A DNA stretch of 64,000 bases. Origin: Akkermansiaceae bacterium. Its GTDB lineage: Bacteria > Verrucomicrobiota > Verrucomicrobiia > Verrucomicrobiales > Akkermansiaceae. Position 1 is the first letter of the stretch. Each line of letters starts with the position of its first letter. Where the stretch lies: the NCBI GenBank assembly GCA_947462535.1, contig CANHPN010000003.1:59875-123874 (forward strand). Direction: 5' to 3'. Positions 17,270 through 25,656 of the stretch are shown here, one piece after another. Under the pieces are notes generated by a model. That model was not told the DNA's origin. It searched no databases and worked only from the letters and a program-made list of their open reading frames with translations. The position numbers and the translations under genes are program-made.

Positions 17270-19750
17270 ATGCACGCGCCTGACCTGACTCCCGAACTCC
17301 TCTCCCCAGCGGGAAACTGGGATTGCGCTCGCGCCGCAGTGGCCGCAGGGGCAGACGCCATCTATTTCGGCCTGCCGCGTTTCAACGCCCGACTGCGCGC
17401 GGACAACTTCATCGACGCGGATCTCGACGAACTCATGGAATACCTCCACCGCCACGGCGTGAAAGGATTCATCGCGATGAACACCCTCATTTTTACCAGC
17501 GAAATGAAGGTCGCCGAGGAGCAGCTCCGGAAAATCGCCGCCGCCGGCGTGGACGCGCTCATCATCCAGGATCTCGGCCTGGCCAAGCTCGCCCGCGAGG
17601 TCGCGCCGAACGTCGAGCTCCACGCGTCCACGCAGATGACCATCACCTCGCCGGAAGGCCTCGCCTTCATCGAGTCGCTCTTCCCGCTAGAACGCGCTGT
17701 TCTCGCCCGCGAGCTTTCTATCAAGGAGATTCATAAATTCCATTCGTCCGCGGTCGAAACCAAAACCCCGCTGGAAGTTTTCGTCCACGGCGCGCTCTGC
17801 GTCGCCTACTCAGGCCAATGTCTAACCAGCGAGTCGCTCGGCCAGCGCAGCGCCAACCGCGGCGAGTGCGCCCAAGCCTGCCGCATGCCCTATGAAATCG
17901 TGGTCGATGGCGAGACCCGCGAACTCGGCGCGGTCCGTTACTTGCTCAGCCCGCAGGACCTCGCCGCCGTCGATCTCGTCCCCGACCTCGTCCGCGCCGG
18001 AGTGAAATCCTTCAAGATCGAAGGCCGCCTCAAGTCGCCCGAATACGTCTCCGCCGTCACCCGCGTCTATCGAAAAGCGCTCGACGCCGCCGTGGCTTCG
18101 GTTTCCGACCGCCAAGCCTCTGAAAGTCCCATCACCCCGTCCGACCGCTACGAGCTGGAAATGACCTTCTCCCGCGGCCTCAGCACCGGGTGGTTCGCGG
18201 GCACCAACCACCCGTATCTCACCCACGGGAAATTCGGTAAGAAGCGCGGCCCGCTGCTCGGCACCATCATCGACTGCGGCCCCGGCTGGATCCGGCTCGG
18301 CGAACTAACCGGAGTTCCGTTCGCCGCCGGCGACGGCGTCGTCTTCGATGCCGGCGAGAACCGCGACCTGGAACAAGGCGCGCGCATCTGGGTGATCGAG
18401 GGCGACCGCCTCATTTTCCACCTCACCTACAGCGGCATCAATTTTGATCGGATCAAGCCCGGACAAACCCTTTACAAAACCTCCGATCCCAAGCTCGACT
18501 CCGAGCTCCGCCGATTCTGGCAGAACTCCCGGCCCGCAGAGAGGAAATCCGCGATCGACATTATTGTTAGCGGCAAGCCCGGCGAACCGATGGAAGTGCG
18601 GAGTGGCGAGTTCGGAGTGCGGAGTGAAATGCCGCTGCAAGAAGCGTCCAAGCACCCGCTCGGCACCGGGAAACTCGTCGAGCAACTCGGCCGTCTCGGC
18701 GACTCCTCGTTCGAGCTCGGCACCCTCGAGAACCAGCTCGAAGGAAACTGCCACATCGCCGTTTCCGCGCTCAACCAGCTCCGCCGGGCCCTGGTGAAGC
18801 AGTTGGAAACCGCCGCCGCGATCAAGCCGGTGCTGCCGAAAATCACCACGACTTACCGCGATTTGCTTCCGGATATTTCGCGCTCCGCACCCGCCACTCC
18901 GCACTTGTCCGTCCTCTGCCGCACACTCCACCAAGTCACCGCGGCCCTCGAATGCGGCGTGGAAACCCTCTACTGTGACTTCGAAGACCCGCGCCGCTAC
19001 AAGGAGGCCGTCAGCCTTGTTAGATCTCAAATTTCAAATCTCAAACCTCGAATCCACCTCGCCACCCCGCGCATCCTCAAGCCCGGCGAGACCGGCTACC
19101 TCAAGCTCATCGAAAATGCCGAACCCGACGGCCTGCTCCTCCGCAACCTCGGTGCGCTCCACTATTACAAGGACCGCAGCGACCTGGAAAAAACCGGCGA
19201 CTTCTCGCTCAACGTCGCCAACCCGATCACCGCGAAGCTCCTGATGGAAAACGCCGCGCTCGACTACCTCACCGTTTCCTACGACCTCAACATCGGCCAG
19301 GTGCTGGAGCTCCTGCACAGCGCGCCACCCGAGTGGTTCGAGCTCACGCTGCACCAGCACATGCCGATGTTTCACATGGAGCACTGCGTCTTTTGCACCT
19401 TTCTGAGCAGCGGCACCACCTACAAGGATTGCGGCCGCCCTTGCGAAACCCACGTCGTCCACCTCCGCGACCGCGTCGGCCAACTCCACCGCCTGCAGGC
19501 CGACGTCGGCTGCCGCAACACGCTCTTCAACGGCAAGGCCCAGACCGGTGCCCGCTACTACGAGCACCTCCGCAGCGCGGGGCTCTCGCGCTTCCGCGTC
19601 GAGCTGCTGGACGAAGTCGAGGACGCCGCGAAAACCATCCGCGCCTATCAGGATCTGCTCGGCGGTGAGTGCGACGCGTTCGACCTCATCGACCAGGTCC
19701 AAGCCCTCGAAAAACTCGGCGTCACGGAAGGCACGCTGGCCGAGCTGTGA
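17270..19750 (+). CDS. U32 family peptidase / collagenase-like protein (RlhA/YegQ-type)
   Basis: 826 aa. U32 proteins include putative collagenases and the tRNA/rRNA hydroxylation factors TrhP (YegQ) and RlhA (YdcP). The N-terminal barrel shows ELLSPAGNWDCARAAVAAGA, VELHASTQMTITSP, RELSIKEI and the cysteine-bearing signature HGALCVAYSGQCLTS with RGECAQACRMPY; the three-cysteine arrangement is typical for this family. The second half repeats a barrel-like region (LCRTLHQVTAALECGVETLY) and ends with another cysteine cluster EHCVFCTFLSSG / KDCGRPCETH. At over 800 aa it resembles the long RlhA-like group more than the short YegQ group. The middle contains in-frame simple-repeat peptides (VRSGEFGVRSE near residue 443; SQISNLKPRIHL near 585), described separately. 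Confidence 0.85.
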   Translation: MHAPDLTPELLSPAGNWDCARAAVAAGADAIYFGLPRFNARLRADNFIDADLDELMEYLHRHGVKGFIAMNTLIFTSEMKVAEEQLRKIAAAGVDALIIQDLGLAKLAREVAPNVELHASTQMTITSPEGLAFIESLFPLERAVLARELSIKEIHKFHSSAVETKTPLEVFVHGALCVAYSGQCLTSESLGQRSANRGECAQACRMPYEIVVDGETRELGAVRYLLSPQDLAAVDLVPDLVRAGVKSFKIEGRLKSPEYVSAVTRVYRKALDAAVASVSDRQASESPITPSDRYELEMTFSRGLSTGWFAGTNHPYLTHGKFGKKRGPLLGTIIDCGPGWIRLGELTGVPFAAGDGVVFDAGENRDLEQGARIWVIEGDRLIFHLTYSGINFDRIKPGQTLYKTSDPKLDSELRRFWQNSRPAERKSAIDIIVSGKPGEPMEVRSGEFGVRSEMPLQEASKHPLGTGKLVEQLGRLGDSSFELGTLENQLEGNCHIAVSALNQLRRALVKQLETAAAIKPVLPKITTTYRDLLPDISRSAPATPHLSVLCRTLHQVTAALECGVETLYCDFEDPRRYKEAVSLVRSQISNLKPRIHLATPRILKPGETGYLKLIENAEPDGLLLRNLGALHYYKDRSDLEKTGDFSLNVANPITAKLLMENAALDYLTVSYDLNIGQVLELLHSAPPEWFELTLHQHMPMFHMEHCVFCTFLSSGTTYKDCGRPCETHVVHLRDRVGQLHRLQADVGCRNTLFNGKAQTGARYYEHLRSAGLSRFRVELLDEVEDAAKTIRAYQDLLGGECDAFDLIDQVQALEKLGVTEGTLAEL
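18595..18905. repeat. Inverted pair of simple repeats inside the U32 gene
   Basis: AGTGCGGAGTGGCGAGTTCG with a second AGTGCGGAGTG lies at 18595-18626. Its inverted partner CGCTCCGCACCCGCCACTCC lies at 18881-18905, sharing AGTGCGGAGTGGCG in inverse orientation. Both sit inside the U32 reading frame without breaking it. The composition is unlike the surrounding codons. Confidence 0.65.
19023..19046. repeat. AT-rich simple repeat inside the U32 gene
   Basis: GATCTCAAATTTCAAATCTC, built from CAAAT/TCTCAAA units, is strongly AT-rich in a GC-rich gene. It is translated in frame as part of SQISNLK. Confidence 0.6.
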
Positions 19751-19799
19751 CAAGCGCCCGCGCGCGAATGCTGACGAACATGCCCGATTCCGCTCTGAA

Positions 19800-20162
19800 T
19801 CACCCTTTCCAAAGCATCCGCACGCCGAACAGGACCAGCACACAGCCGAAGATGCGGGTGAGCGCGTGGTTGCTGAGCGAGCGCATCAGGTCGCTGCCGA
19901 ACCATGCGGCGGCGGCGGAGGCGAGGCCCACGGCGAGGACGATTTTCCAATCGATGAGTCCTGCGACGCGAGAGTTGTTAGCCGTGGCGGCGATGGCCGT
20001 CACGATGATGACCGCCATCGAGGTGGCGACGGCCTGCTTGTGCTCGATGCCGAGCGCGAGGACGAAGGCGGGCACCATCACAAGTCCGCCGCCGACACCG
20101 CAGAGCGCGCCTAGCAGCCCGGCGACAAGGCCGATGAGAATGGCGGATATGATGAATTTCAT
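19800..20162 (-). CDS. Half-size TauE/SafE-family permease
   Basis: 120 aa, essentially all hydrophobic: starts MKFIISAILIGLVAGLLGAL with the glycine-rich family motif GVGGGLVMVPAFVL. It then has SMAVIIVTAIAATANN and later helices, giving about four transmembrane segments. TauE/SafE transporters (sulfite, sulfonate or other organic anion export) usually have about 250 aa with two homologous halves. This is one half only, with the motif once, so it would have to dimerise. No second half-gene lies next to it. It is convergent with the U32 gene. Substrate unknown. Confidence 0.8.
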   Translation of the reverse strand: MKFIISAILIGLVAGLLGALCGVGGGLVMVPAFVLALGIEHKQAVATSMAVIIVTAIAATANNSRVAGLIDWKIVLAVGLASAAAAWFGSDLMRSLSNHALTRIFGCVLVLFGVRMLWKG

Positions 20163-20175
20163 CGGCGCGTGGGGG

Positions 20176-20304
20176 TTACAGTTTTTTGAGCTCCTCCAGA
20201 TCGATGAGACCTTTTGCTCTCCCTGATGTGGCTTTGTTTCTTATCAAATCATTCTCGCGCTCTCTGAAGTTTTTGAGCGACCGGCGGGTGGCAATTTTCT
20301 CCAT
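20176..20304 (-). CDS. Possible 42-aa ORF upstream of the TauE-like gene
   Basis: An uninterrupted ATG-to-TAA frame too short for the ORF track, reading MEKIATRRSLKNFRERENDL and ending LIDLEELKKL. It is charged and helical, with a basic N-half and Leu/Glu end, like a small antitoxin or a remnant. It ends 13 bases before the TauE-like start, so could be co-transcribed. No ribosome binding site is obvious. It may equally be chance coding. Confidence 0.3.
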   Translation of the reverse strand: MEKIATRRSLKNFRERENDLIRNKATSGRAKGLIDLEELKKL

Positions 20305-20454
20305 GGAATTTGTGGGAAACTTCTTCGGGCAAGGTCGCACGTAGCGTGGTGGAGCGCCAGATCAAATCCTGGGTTTATGCCTCGTCAGCAGAATTTGTGC
20401 GAGCGAGGAGGCCTTCAAAAGGGTCAAGCCAAACGCCCTTTGGATGAGTTGATG

Positions 20455-20521
20455 GTTGAAAGTTGATGGTTGATAGGAAGAATCGAATCCGCCAATCTTC
20501 CCCTTTCCATCAACTCTCAAC
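20455..20521. repeat. Inverted repeat of TTGATGGTTGA type ending in a T-run, just before the YhaM-like start
   Basis: GTTGAAAGTTGATGG (20455-20469) pairs with CCATCAACTCTCAAC (20507-20521), 14 of 15 positions, spacer 37 bases. A direct partial copy (GTTGATGGTTGA) overlaps the left arm. The right arm runs into CTTTTTCTCC and the GTG start at 20531, so the hairpin could act as terminator for upstream transcription and would remove any Shine-Dalgarno sequence. Confidence 0.6.
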
Positions 20522-20530
20522 TTTTTCTCC

Positions 20531-21592
20531 GTGAGTCCCATCACCATTGCCGCCGTCAAGGAACAAGCCGGGGAAATCCCCGTCCACGCCGCGATCCACG
20601 CTCAGCTCCAGTCCTGCGCCACCCGCAAGACCAAGGGCGGAAAACCCTACTTGGAGCTCGTCTTCGCTGACTCCACCGGCCATTTCTCCCTGAAAGTCTG
20701 GTCCGACTCGCCGATCTACGACGTCGCGGAAAAACTCGCCGAAAACACCATCGTCCGCCTCGAAGGCGAATGGACGCAAAACCAATACGGCGTCAATCCG
20801 AACCACCTCACGTGGCACCTCCTCGATGACACCGCCATCGCCAACTTCCTCGCCGGAGATCCCGCCACCCGCGAAAAACAGGAGCGCGACTACGCCGACA
20901 TCCAGCGCCTCTGCGCGTCGATCACCGACCCGCGGCTGCACGGGCTTTGCGCGCAATTCCTCCAGCAGATGGGCGACCGTTTCCGCCGCACCGCCGCAGC
21001 GAAGAAGAACCACCACGCCCGCCGCGGCGGCCTCGTCGAGCACGTCGCCCAGATGATGCGCTCCGCCGCCGCGCTGTGCCCGGTTTACCCCGAGCTCAAC
21101 CGTGATCTGCTCCTAACCGGCGTAATCTTCCACGACTGCGGGAAACTCTGGGAGAACTCCTATCCGGAAGACGGCTTCGGCCAGATCCACAGCATCCACG
21201 GCGAAATGTTAGGTCACATCCCGCTCGGCATCGAGCTGGTCAACAAGCTCTGGAACGACCTCCTCGCCGGCCCGGATGCCGAGGCATGGAAGGCTCTCAA
21301 GCCGCCCACCGAGATGACCCGCCTGCACCTGCTGCATCTCATCGGCAGCCACCACGGGCATTTTGAATTCGGCTCGCCCGTGCTCCCGCGCACGCCGGAA
21401 GCATTCGCCCTCCACTACATCGACAACCTCGACGCGAAGATGGAAATGCTGCGCGACGCCTACTCGCAAGCCACCGAGATCGCCCCCGGCATCTACGACC
21501 GCGTCTTCCCTCTGCCGACGAATCTCGTGCGCCCCCTGTCCACCTTTATTCCGCCGCCACCTTCACCAGACAATAACACCGGAGCAGACTGA
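20531..21592 (+). CDS. HD-domain 3'-5' exoribonuclease, YhaM family
   Basis: 353 aa. Residues about 15-105 form an OB-fold (LQSCATRKTKGGKPYLELVF, ENTIVRLEGEW). From about 165 on there is an HD phosphohydrolase domain: GGLVEHVAQMM supplies the first metal histidine, FHDCGK the HD pair, and the late motif SHHGHFEFGSPVLPRTPEA with HYIDNLDAK is diagnostic for the YhaM/CBF1 group. YhaM degrades RNA and single-stranded DNA 3'-5'. The start is a GTG directly after the inverted repeat; no other in-frame start keeps the OB-fold intact. Convergent with prlC. Assignment firm at family level. Confidence 0.85.
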   Translation: MSPITIAAVKEQAGEIPVHAAIHAQLQSCATRKTKGGKPYLELVFADSTGHFSLKVWSDSPIYDVAEKLAENTIVRLEGEWTQNQYGVNPNHLTWHLLDDTAIANFLAGDPATREKQERDYADIQRLCASITDPRLHGLCAQFLQQMGDRFRRTAAAKKNHHARRGGLVEHVAQMMRSAAALCPVYPELNRDLLLTGVIFHDCGKLWENSYPEDGFGQIHSIHGEMLGHIPLGIELVNKLWNDLLAGPDAEAWKALKPPTEMTRLHLLHLIGSHHGHFEFGSPVLPRTPEAFALHYIDNLDAKMEMLRDAYSQATEIAPGIYDRVFPLPTNLVRPLSTFIPPPPSPDNNTGAD

Positions 21593-21745
21593 GCAACGTG
21601 GCGGCGATCACCGGTCGCCGCGAGGAAAGATAAGGGTGGCGTGACGTGCGAAGGCCGGAGTGGTCGTTGCGGTGTGGACTGCGCCGAAATGTGGGAGCTT
21701 TCCCAGAAGCGAGGACACGTCCCGCGCAGTCCAAAGTGGCTGCTC

Positions 21746-23836
21746 TCAAGCCAGCATCGGCTCGGCGAGGCCGGCGCGGACTAGCAGGGGTTCCAGTTCC
21801 GGATCGCGGCCCATGAAGCGGCGGTAGAGTTCGTCCGGGGCGACGGAATTTCCCTTGCTGAGGATGTGCTCGCGGAAGGCCATGCCGGTCTCGGGATTGA
21901 GAACGCCCTCCTGTTGGAAGCGGGTGAAGGCGTCGGCGTCCAGCACTTCCGCCCACTTGTAGGAATAGTAGCCCGCAGCGTAGCCGGTGGGGCTGCTGAA
22001 TAGGTGGCTGAAGCGCCGCATCATCGAGGGCGACTGGGTCTTGAGCGGCGCGAGGTAGTCGGCCAGGACCTCGCGATCCACTGCATCGAGGTCTTTCCCG
22101 AGGAAATCCGCCAGGCGGGTGTGGAGTTCGAGATCGAGCTTGGCGAGGGCAAGCTGGCGCATGAAGGCGGAGGCGCTGAGGTAGTTTTTCGCGGCGATCA
22201 TTTTCATGAAAAGAGCCTCCGGGATCGGCCCGCCGGTCTCGAAGTGGCGCGCGAAGAGATCGAGCGACTCGCGGTCCCAACAGAAATTTTCCATGATCTG
22301 CGAGGGCAGCTCGACGAAGTCCCACGGCACGTTGGTGCCGGCCAGGGATTTGACGGCGACCTGGCTGAGCAGGCCGTGGAGCAGGTGGCCGAACTCGTGG
22401 AAGATCGTCTCGACCTCGCTGTGCGTTAGAAGCGCGGACTTGCCGTCCACCGGCGGGCTCATGTTGCCGATGATCAGTCCGAGGTGCGGCTCGCCGGGCG
22501 CGCCGGTGTGCAGCGAGTTCATCCACGCGCCGCCGCGCTTCGACTCGCGCGGGTGCCAGTCGGCGTAGAACGAGCCGAGGTGGGCGGCGGTTTTCGAGTC
22601 GTGGATCTCGTAGAAGGCGCACTCCGGGTGCCAGACTTCCACGACGCCCTCCGGCAGCGTGGCGGGTCCGCCGCCGGGTTGATAGAAGACGGTCTTGAGC
22701 TGGCGGATGGTGATGCCGAAAAGCCGGGAGGCGATTTCAAACATGCCGGCCATCACGCCGTCCACCGGGAAATAGGGGCGCAGCGCCTCCTCGTCGAAGT
22801 CGTAGTTCTCCTGGCGCTGCTTTTCCGCCCAGTAGGCGACTTCCCACGGCTCGAGCGGGCCGACGGGCTGGCCGGATTTCGCGGCCTTGTATTGGGCGAG
22901 CTGTTTGTGCTCTGCCAGAAACGACGGATGAATGCGGGCGTGGAGATTCTCGATAAAGCCGAGAGCGGTGCCGCCGTCTTTCGCCATGCGGCGGATGAGT
23001 GTTAGATCGGCGAAATGTTGGTGGCCGAGGATGCCGGCCTTTTCGTGGCGGAGGCTGAGGATCTGCCAGACGAGCGCGGTGTTGTCGAACTGGCCGGTGG
23101 CCCCGACTTTCGAGGACGCCTCCCAGACCTGGCGGCGGATCGCGTCGTTGTGCAGGTGCTGCATGATCGGGAACATCGACGGGAACTGAAGGGTGAAGCG
23201 CCAGGCAGGAGCGTCGTGGCCCTTGGCGCGGGCGTTAGAAGCCGCGCCGGCGATGGCGGATTCCGGCAGGCCTGCGAGTTCCGCCTCGTCGGTGATGACG
23301 AGTTCCCACGCGTTGGTGGAGTCGAGGACGTGCTCGGAGTATTCCTTGGTGAGCTTGGAAAGCTCCGCCTCGATGGCGGCGATGCGTTCCTTTTGCCCGG
23401 CGGGCAGATCCGCTCCGGAGTTGCGGAAGTCCGCCAGGGTCTCCTCGACGAAGCGCTGCTGGACTGCGGGAAGCGAGGCGATTTCCTGACGCCCACCCAC
23501 CGCCTTGATCACCGCCCACAAGCGGTCGTTCAGGGCGAGCGACGAGTAGAAATCAGTGACCTCCGGCAGCATCTTGCCGAGCGCCTCGCGCTGGGCGGGC
23601 GAGTCGCACACCGAGTCGAGGTGATTAAGGCGTCCCCAGCCGTCGTTGAGCTGCTCGGCGGCGTTTTCGAAGGCAAGGAAAGTGGATTCATAGGTCGCCG
23701 CAGCGGGATCCTGCGCGCAAATGGCCTCGATGTTCTGCTTCGCGAGATCAAGCGCGTGGCGGATGTCCGGCTCGACGGCTTCGGGAACAAGCGTGGACCA
23801 GCGGATTTGGAAATCGGGAGCGAGGAACGGATGCAT
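21746..23836 (-). CDS. prlC: Oligopeptidase A-like M3 metallopeptidase
   Basis: 696 aa, normal for oligopeptidase A, a cytoplasmic zinc enzyme degrading peptides released by signal-peptide and protein turnover. The zinc site is FHEFGHLLHGLLS (HExxH) with the downstream glutamate region; GTNVPWDFVELPSQIMENF follows as in the M3 family and carries the third ligand. The N-terminus MHPFLAPDFQIRWSTLVPEAV is cytosolic-looking, without signal peptide. Single-gene unit facing a broken gene remnant upstream. Confidence 0.92.
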   Translation of the reverse strand: MHPFLAPDFQIRWSTLVPEAVEPDIRHALDLAKQNIEAICAQDPAAATYESTFLAFENAAEQLNDGWGRLNHLDSVCDSPAQREALGKMLPEVTDFYSSLALNDRLWAVIKAVGGRQEIASLPAVQQRFVEETLADFRNSGADLPAGQKERIAAIEAELSKLTKEYSEHVLDSTNAWELVITDEAELAGLPESAIAGAASNARAKGHDAPAWRFTLQFPSMFPIMQHLHNDAIRRQVWEASSKVGATGQFDNTALVWQILSLRHEKAGILGHQHFADLTLIRRMAKDGGTALGFIENLHARIHPSFLAEHKQLAQYKAAKSGQPVGPLEPWEVAYWAEKQRQENYDFDEEALRPYFPVDGVMAGMFEIASRLFGITIRQLKTVFYQPGGGPATLPEGVVEVWHPECAFYEIHDSKTAAHLGSFYADWHPRESKRGGAWMNSLHTGAPGEPHLGLIIGNMSPPVDGKSALLTHSEVETIFHEFGHLLHGLLSQVAVKSLAGTNVPWDFVELPSQIMENFCWDRESLDLFARHFETGGPIPEALFMKMIAAKNYLSASAFMRQLALAKLDLELHTRLADFLGKDLDAVDREVLADYLAPLKTQSPSMMRRFSHLFSSPTGYAAGYYSYKWAEVLDADAFTRFQQEGVLNPETGMAFREHILSKGNSVAPDELYRRFMGRDPELEPLLVRAGLAEPMLA

Positions 23837-23849
23837 GGATAAAATTAGG

Positions 23850-24058
23850 GTTATTCAGGATCGCGCATTCTGTCAAAATTTACTTCCCGGCAGAGCGACA
23901 AGCGGGTTCCGAGGGTAGTGTAGGCGGTCTTGAAGCGCTGGAGGACAGACTCGGCAACGGCCTCGCGGTCGATCTCGGTGAGTTCGGGGCGATCCCGGGC
24001 TCGCGTATTGAAGTTCCAGGCGTTTGAGAAATTTTTCGAGTTTCTCCTGATCGATCAT
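23850..24058 (-). pseudogene. Frameshifted remnant of HI0074-type nucleotidyltransferase substrate-binding protein
   Basis: Reading from ATG at 24058 gives MIDQEKLEKFLKRLELQY. After a one-base shift near 24000 the next frame gives ELTEIDREAVAESVLQRFKT, running to TAA at 23850-23852. The two pieces together match the start of the HI0074 family (KxFLxRLxLQ...LDREAVxESVxQRFE), the HEPN-like partner of MNT-type nucleotidyltransferases in HepT/MntA toxin-antitoxin systems. The C-terminal half and the nucleotidyltransferase partner are missing. The gene is dead by frameshift and truncation. Family name is from memory of the signature. Confidence 0.6.
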
Positions 24059-24150
24059 GGATAGGCCTGTGGGGTGTGAAGCGGGTAAGATCAGAAGACC
24101 TGGGATGACAAGGCCGGAGGCCGGGACTGGGACGTCTCATTTGGCATCGA

Positions 24151-24163
24151 CGGTCGCAGACCG
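24151..24163. repeat. Short palindromic element CGGTCGCAGACCG
   Basis: CGGTC-GCA-GACCG is a perfect 5-bp dyad, extended as GGTCGCAGACCGCCGCTAC and followed by a second small dyad in GCCGCTACAAGGCGGC. It sits in the 138-base gap between the HI0074 remnant and the oxidoreductase gene, and looks like a REP-type dispersed element. Confidence 0.4.
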
Positions 24164-24197
24164 CCGCTACAAGGCGGCTCGGCGGCGGAGGGGTGTT

Positions 24198-25379
24198 TCA
24201 TCGCGCCGGCTCCAGTCGGGACTGTCGAGCCTTCCGGTCGGCAGCCACGGCCATTGCCAATGACCGGTATCCATTTCCTTGATCAACCCTCCTGATGTGG
24301 GCGGGATTCCGGATCGAGGCGATCTGATCTCTCAGCAATTCACGAAGCACGAATCCATAGACTTCCTGCTTCTCCATTCCCAAGTCACCGTCGAGACGGA
24401 AAATGCCGGCCACCTTGTGCGTCCCATGCCGATTCGTGATCGTGTGTTCATTCCACAGCATCTCAACCGTGGTGGTCTCGACGTTGGGGACCAGACCCTC
24501 CAGCCTCTCGCGTTCATCGGTGGAGACGATCGCGTTGACCACCAGGCTCGTGGGAACCCAGCCGAACAACCGGATGTCGCCGCGCTCGCAGACAATCCGG
24601 ATTTCCTGCCGGTCCAGCTGCCCGCACTGGTGGAATCCATGATAGAAATTGGCGAGTACCCCGTCTCCGTAGCGGACCGCGCACTGGACCTGCTCGATCA
24701 CTTCGGCAGCGCCCGTGCCGCCGGGGCGGACTCCTTCCTGAGCGGACACCACCTCGCCCTCGCCGAAGAACATTTCGAACAGATCGAAAAAATGAACCAC
24801 GTGCTCGATGAAGATTCCCCCGCTCTTCTTCCGGTCCCAGAACCAATGCTCCGGCGGAAGCGTGTCATCACTCGCATAGTTTTCGTGAAACGCATGGATC
24901 GGCGGTCCCAGCAACCCCTGCTCGAGAATCTTGCGGGCGCACTGGCACAGCGGGTTGTAGCGCATGATCAGGTTCACCCCGAGGACCCGTTGGTTTGCGG
25001 AGGCCGCCTCCAGCATCGCCCGGCCATCCTCCAGCCGCGTCGCCAACGGCTTCTCAGTGAGCACGTGCTTGCCCGCATTCAGCGCGGCCACCGCCAGTTC
25101 CATGTGCGTGGACGGTGGCGTGGCGATGTGAATGATGTCGACCTCCTCCCGCCGAATCAGCTCCTCCGGCGTGGACACATGGGAAATACCGAACTCCTCC
25201 GCCGCAGCTGCCGCCGCCTCATCCACCACATCCGCCACCGCCACCGCCCGGACACCTTCCAGCCCCCGGTATTGATCCAGACAAAATCGCCCGAATCCTC
25301 CGGCACCTATCAAACCCAGCCCGAGCAGCGCGGAAGGCGAGCCAGCTGCGATGCCGGAATTTGGAATCTTCGCGTCCAT
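24198..25379 (-). CDS. Gfo/Idh/MocA family NAD(P)-dependent oxidoreductase
   Basis: 393 aa. Rossmann start GLGLIGAGGFGRFCL, then VAVADVVDE, and the family signature TEKPLATRLEDG with the catalytic lysine at about residue 100. A C-terminal GFO_IDH_MocA domain shows SGGIFIEHVVHFFDLFE, where the histidine pair is likely catalytic. Such enzymes oxidise or reduce sugars, inositols or related polyols. No sugar operon surrounds it, so the substrate cannot be named. The first 15 residues before the Rossmann fold are poorly supported, and the start may lie slightly downstream. A 138-base gap containing a palindromic element separates it from the HI0074 remnant. Confidence 0.85.
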   Translation of the reverse strand: MDAKIPNSGIAAGSPSALLGLGLIGAGGFGRFCLDQYRGLEGVRAVAVADVVDEAAAAAAEEFGISHVSTPEELIRREEVDIIHIATPPSTHMELAVAALNAGKHVLTEKPLATRLEDGRAMLEAASANQRVLGVNLIMRYNPLCQCARKILEQGLLGPPIHAFHENYASDDTLPPEHWFWDRKKSGGIFIEHVVHFFDLFEMFFGEGEVVSAQEGVRPGGTGAAEVIEQVQCAVRYGDGVLANFYHGFHQCGQLDRQEIRIVCERGDIRLFGWVPTSLVVNAIVSTDERERLEGLVPNVETTTVEMLWNEHTITNRHGTHKVAGIFRLDGDLGMEKQEVYGFVLRELLRDQIASIRNPAHIRRVDQGNGYRSLAMAVAADRKARQSRLEPAR

Positions 25380-25656
25380 GGCATCGGAGAATCTCGCCTC
25401 GATCGGAGGTCATTTCAACTTCTCTTTCCATTGAGCCGCCAGAAATGCTCCGAAGTCTCGGAGGTTGGCCCAAGTGCTACCTCGGGTTCTCGTCAGTGGT
25501 GTCCCAACTAACAAGCGTCAAGCGCCATTTTGATCGAGGGCGTCGTTGAGTTCGGGGACTTGCGGGCGCTGGGCGGGGGGCAAAGACGACGAGATCGAGG
25601 TCGGAATTCGCTGCGGATGCCGCGCCGAAACGCGAGATGGGATTTCACGCGGATTC

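Noticed and set aside
24279-25511. 410-aa plus-strand ORF over the Gfo/Idh gene
   Set aside because: The minus strand carries the full oxidoreductase signature; the plus-strand product is low-complexity His/Arg/Pro-rich.
25380-25656. 277-base gap between the oxidoreductase gene and recR
   Set aside because: No start-to-stop frame with protein character and no strong hairpin; nothing supportable.
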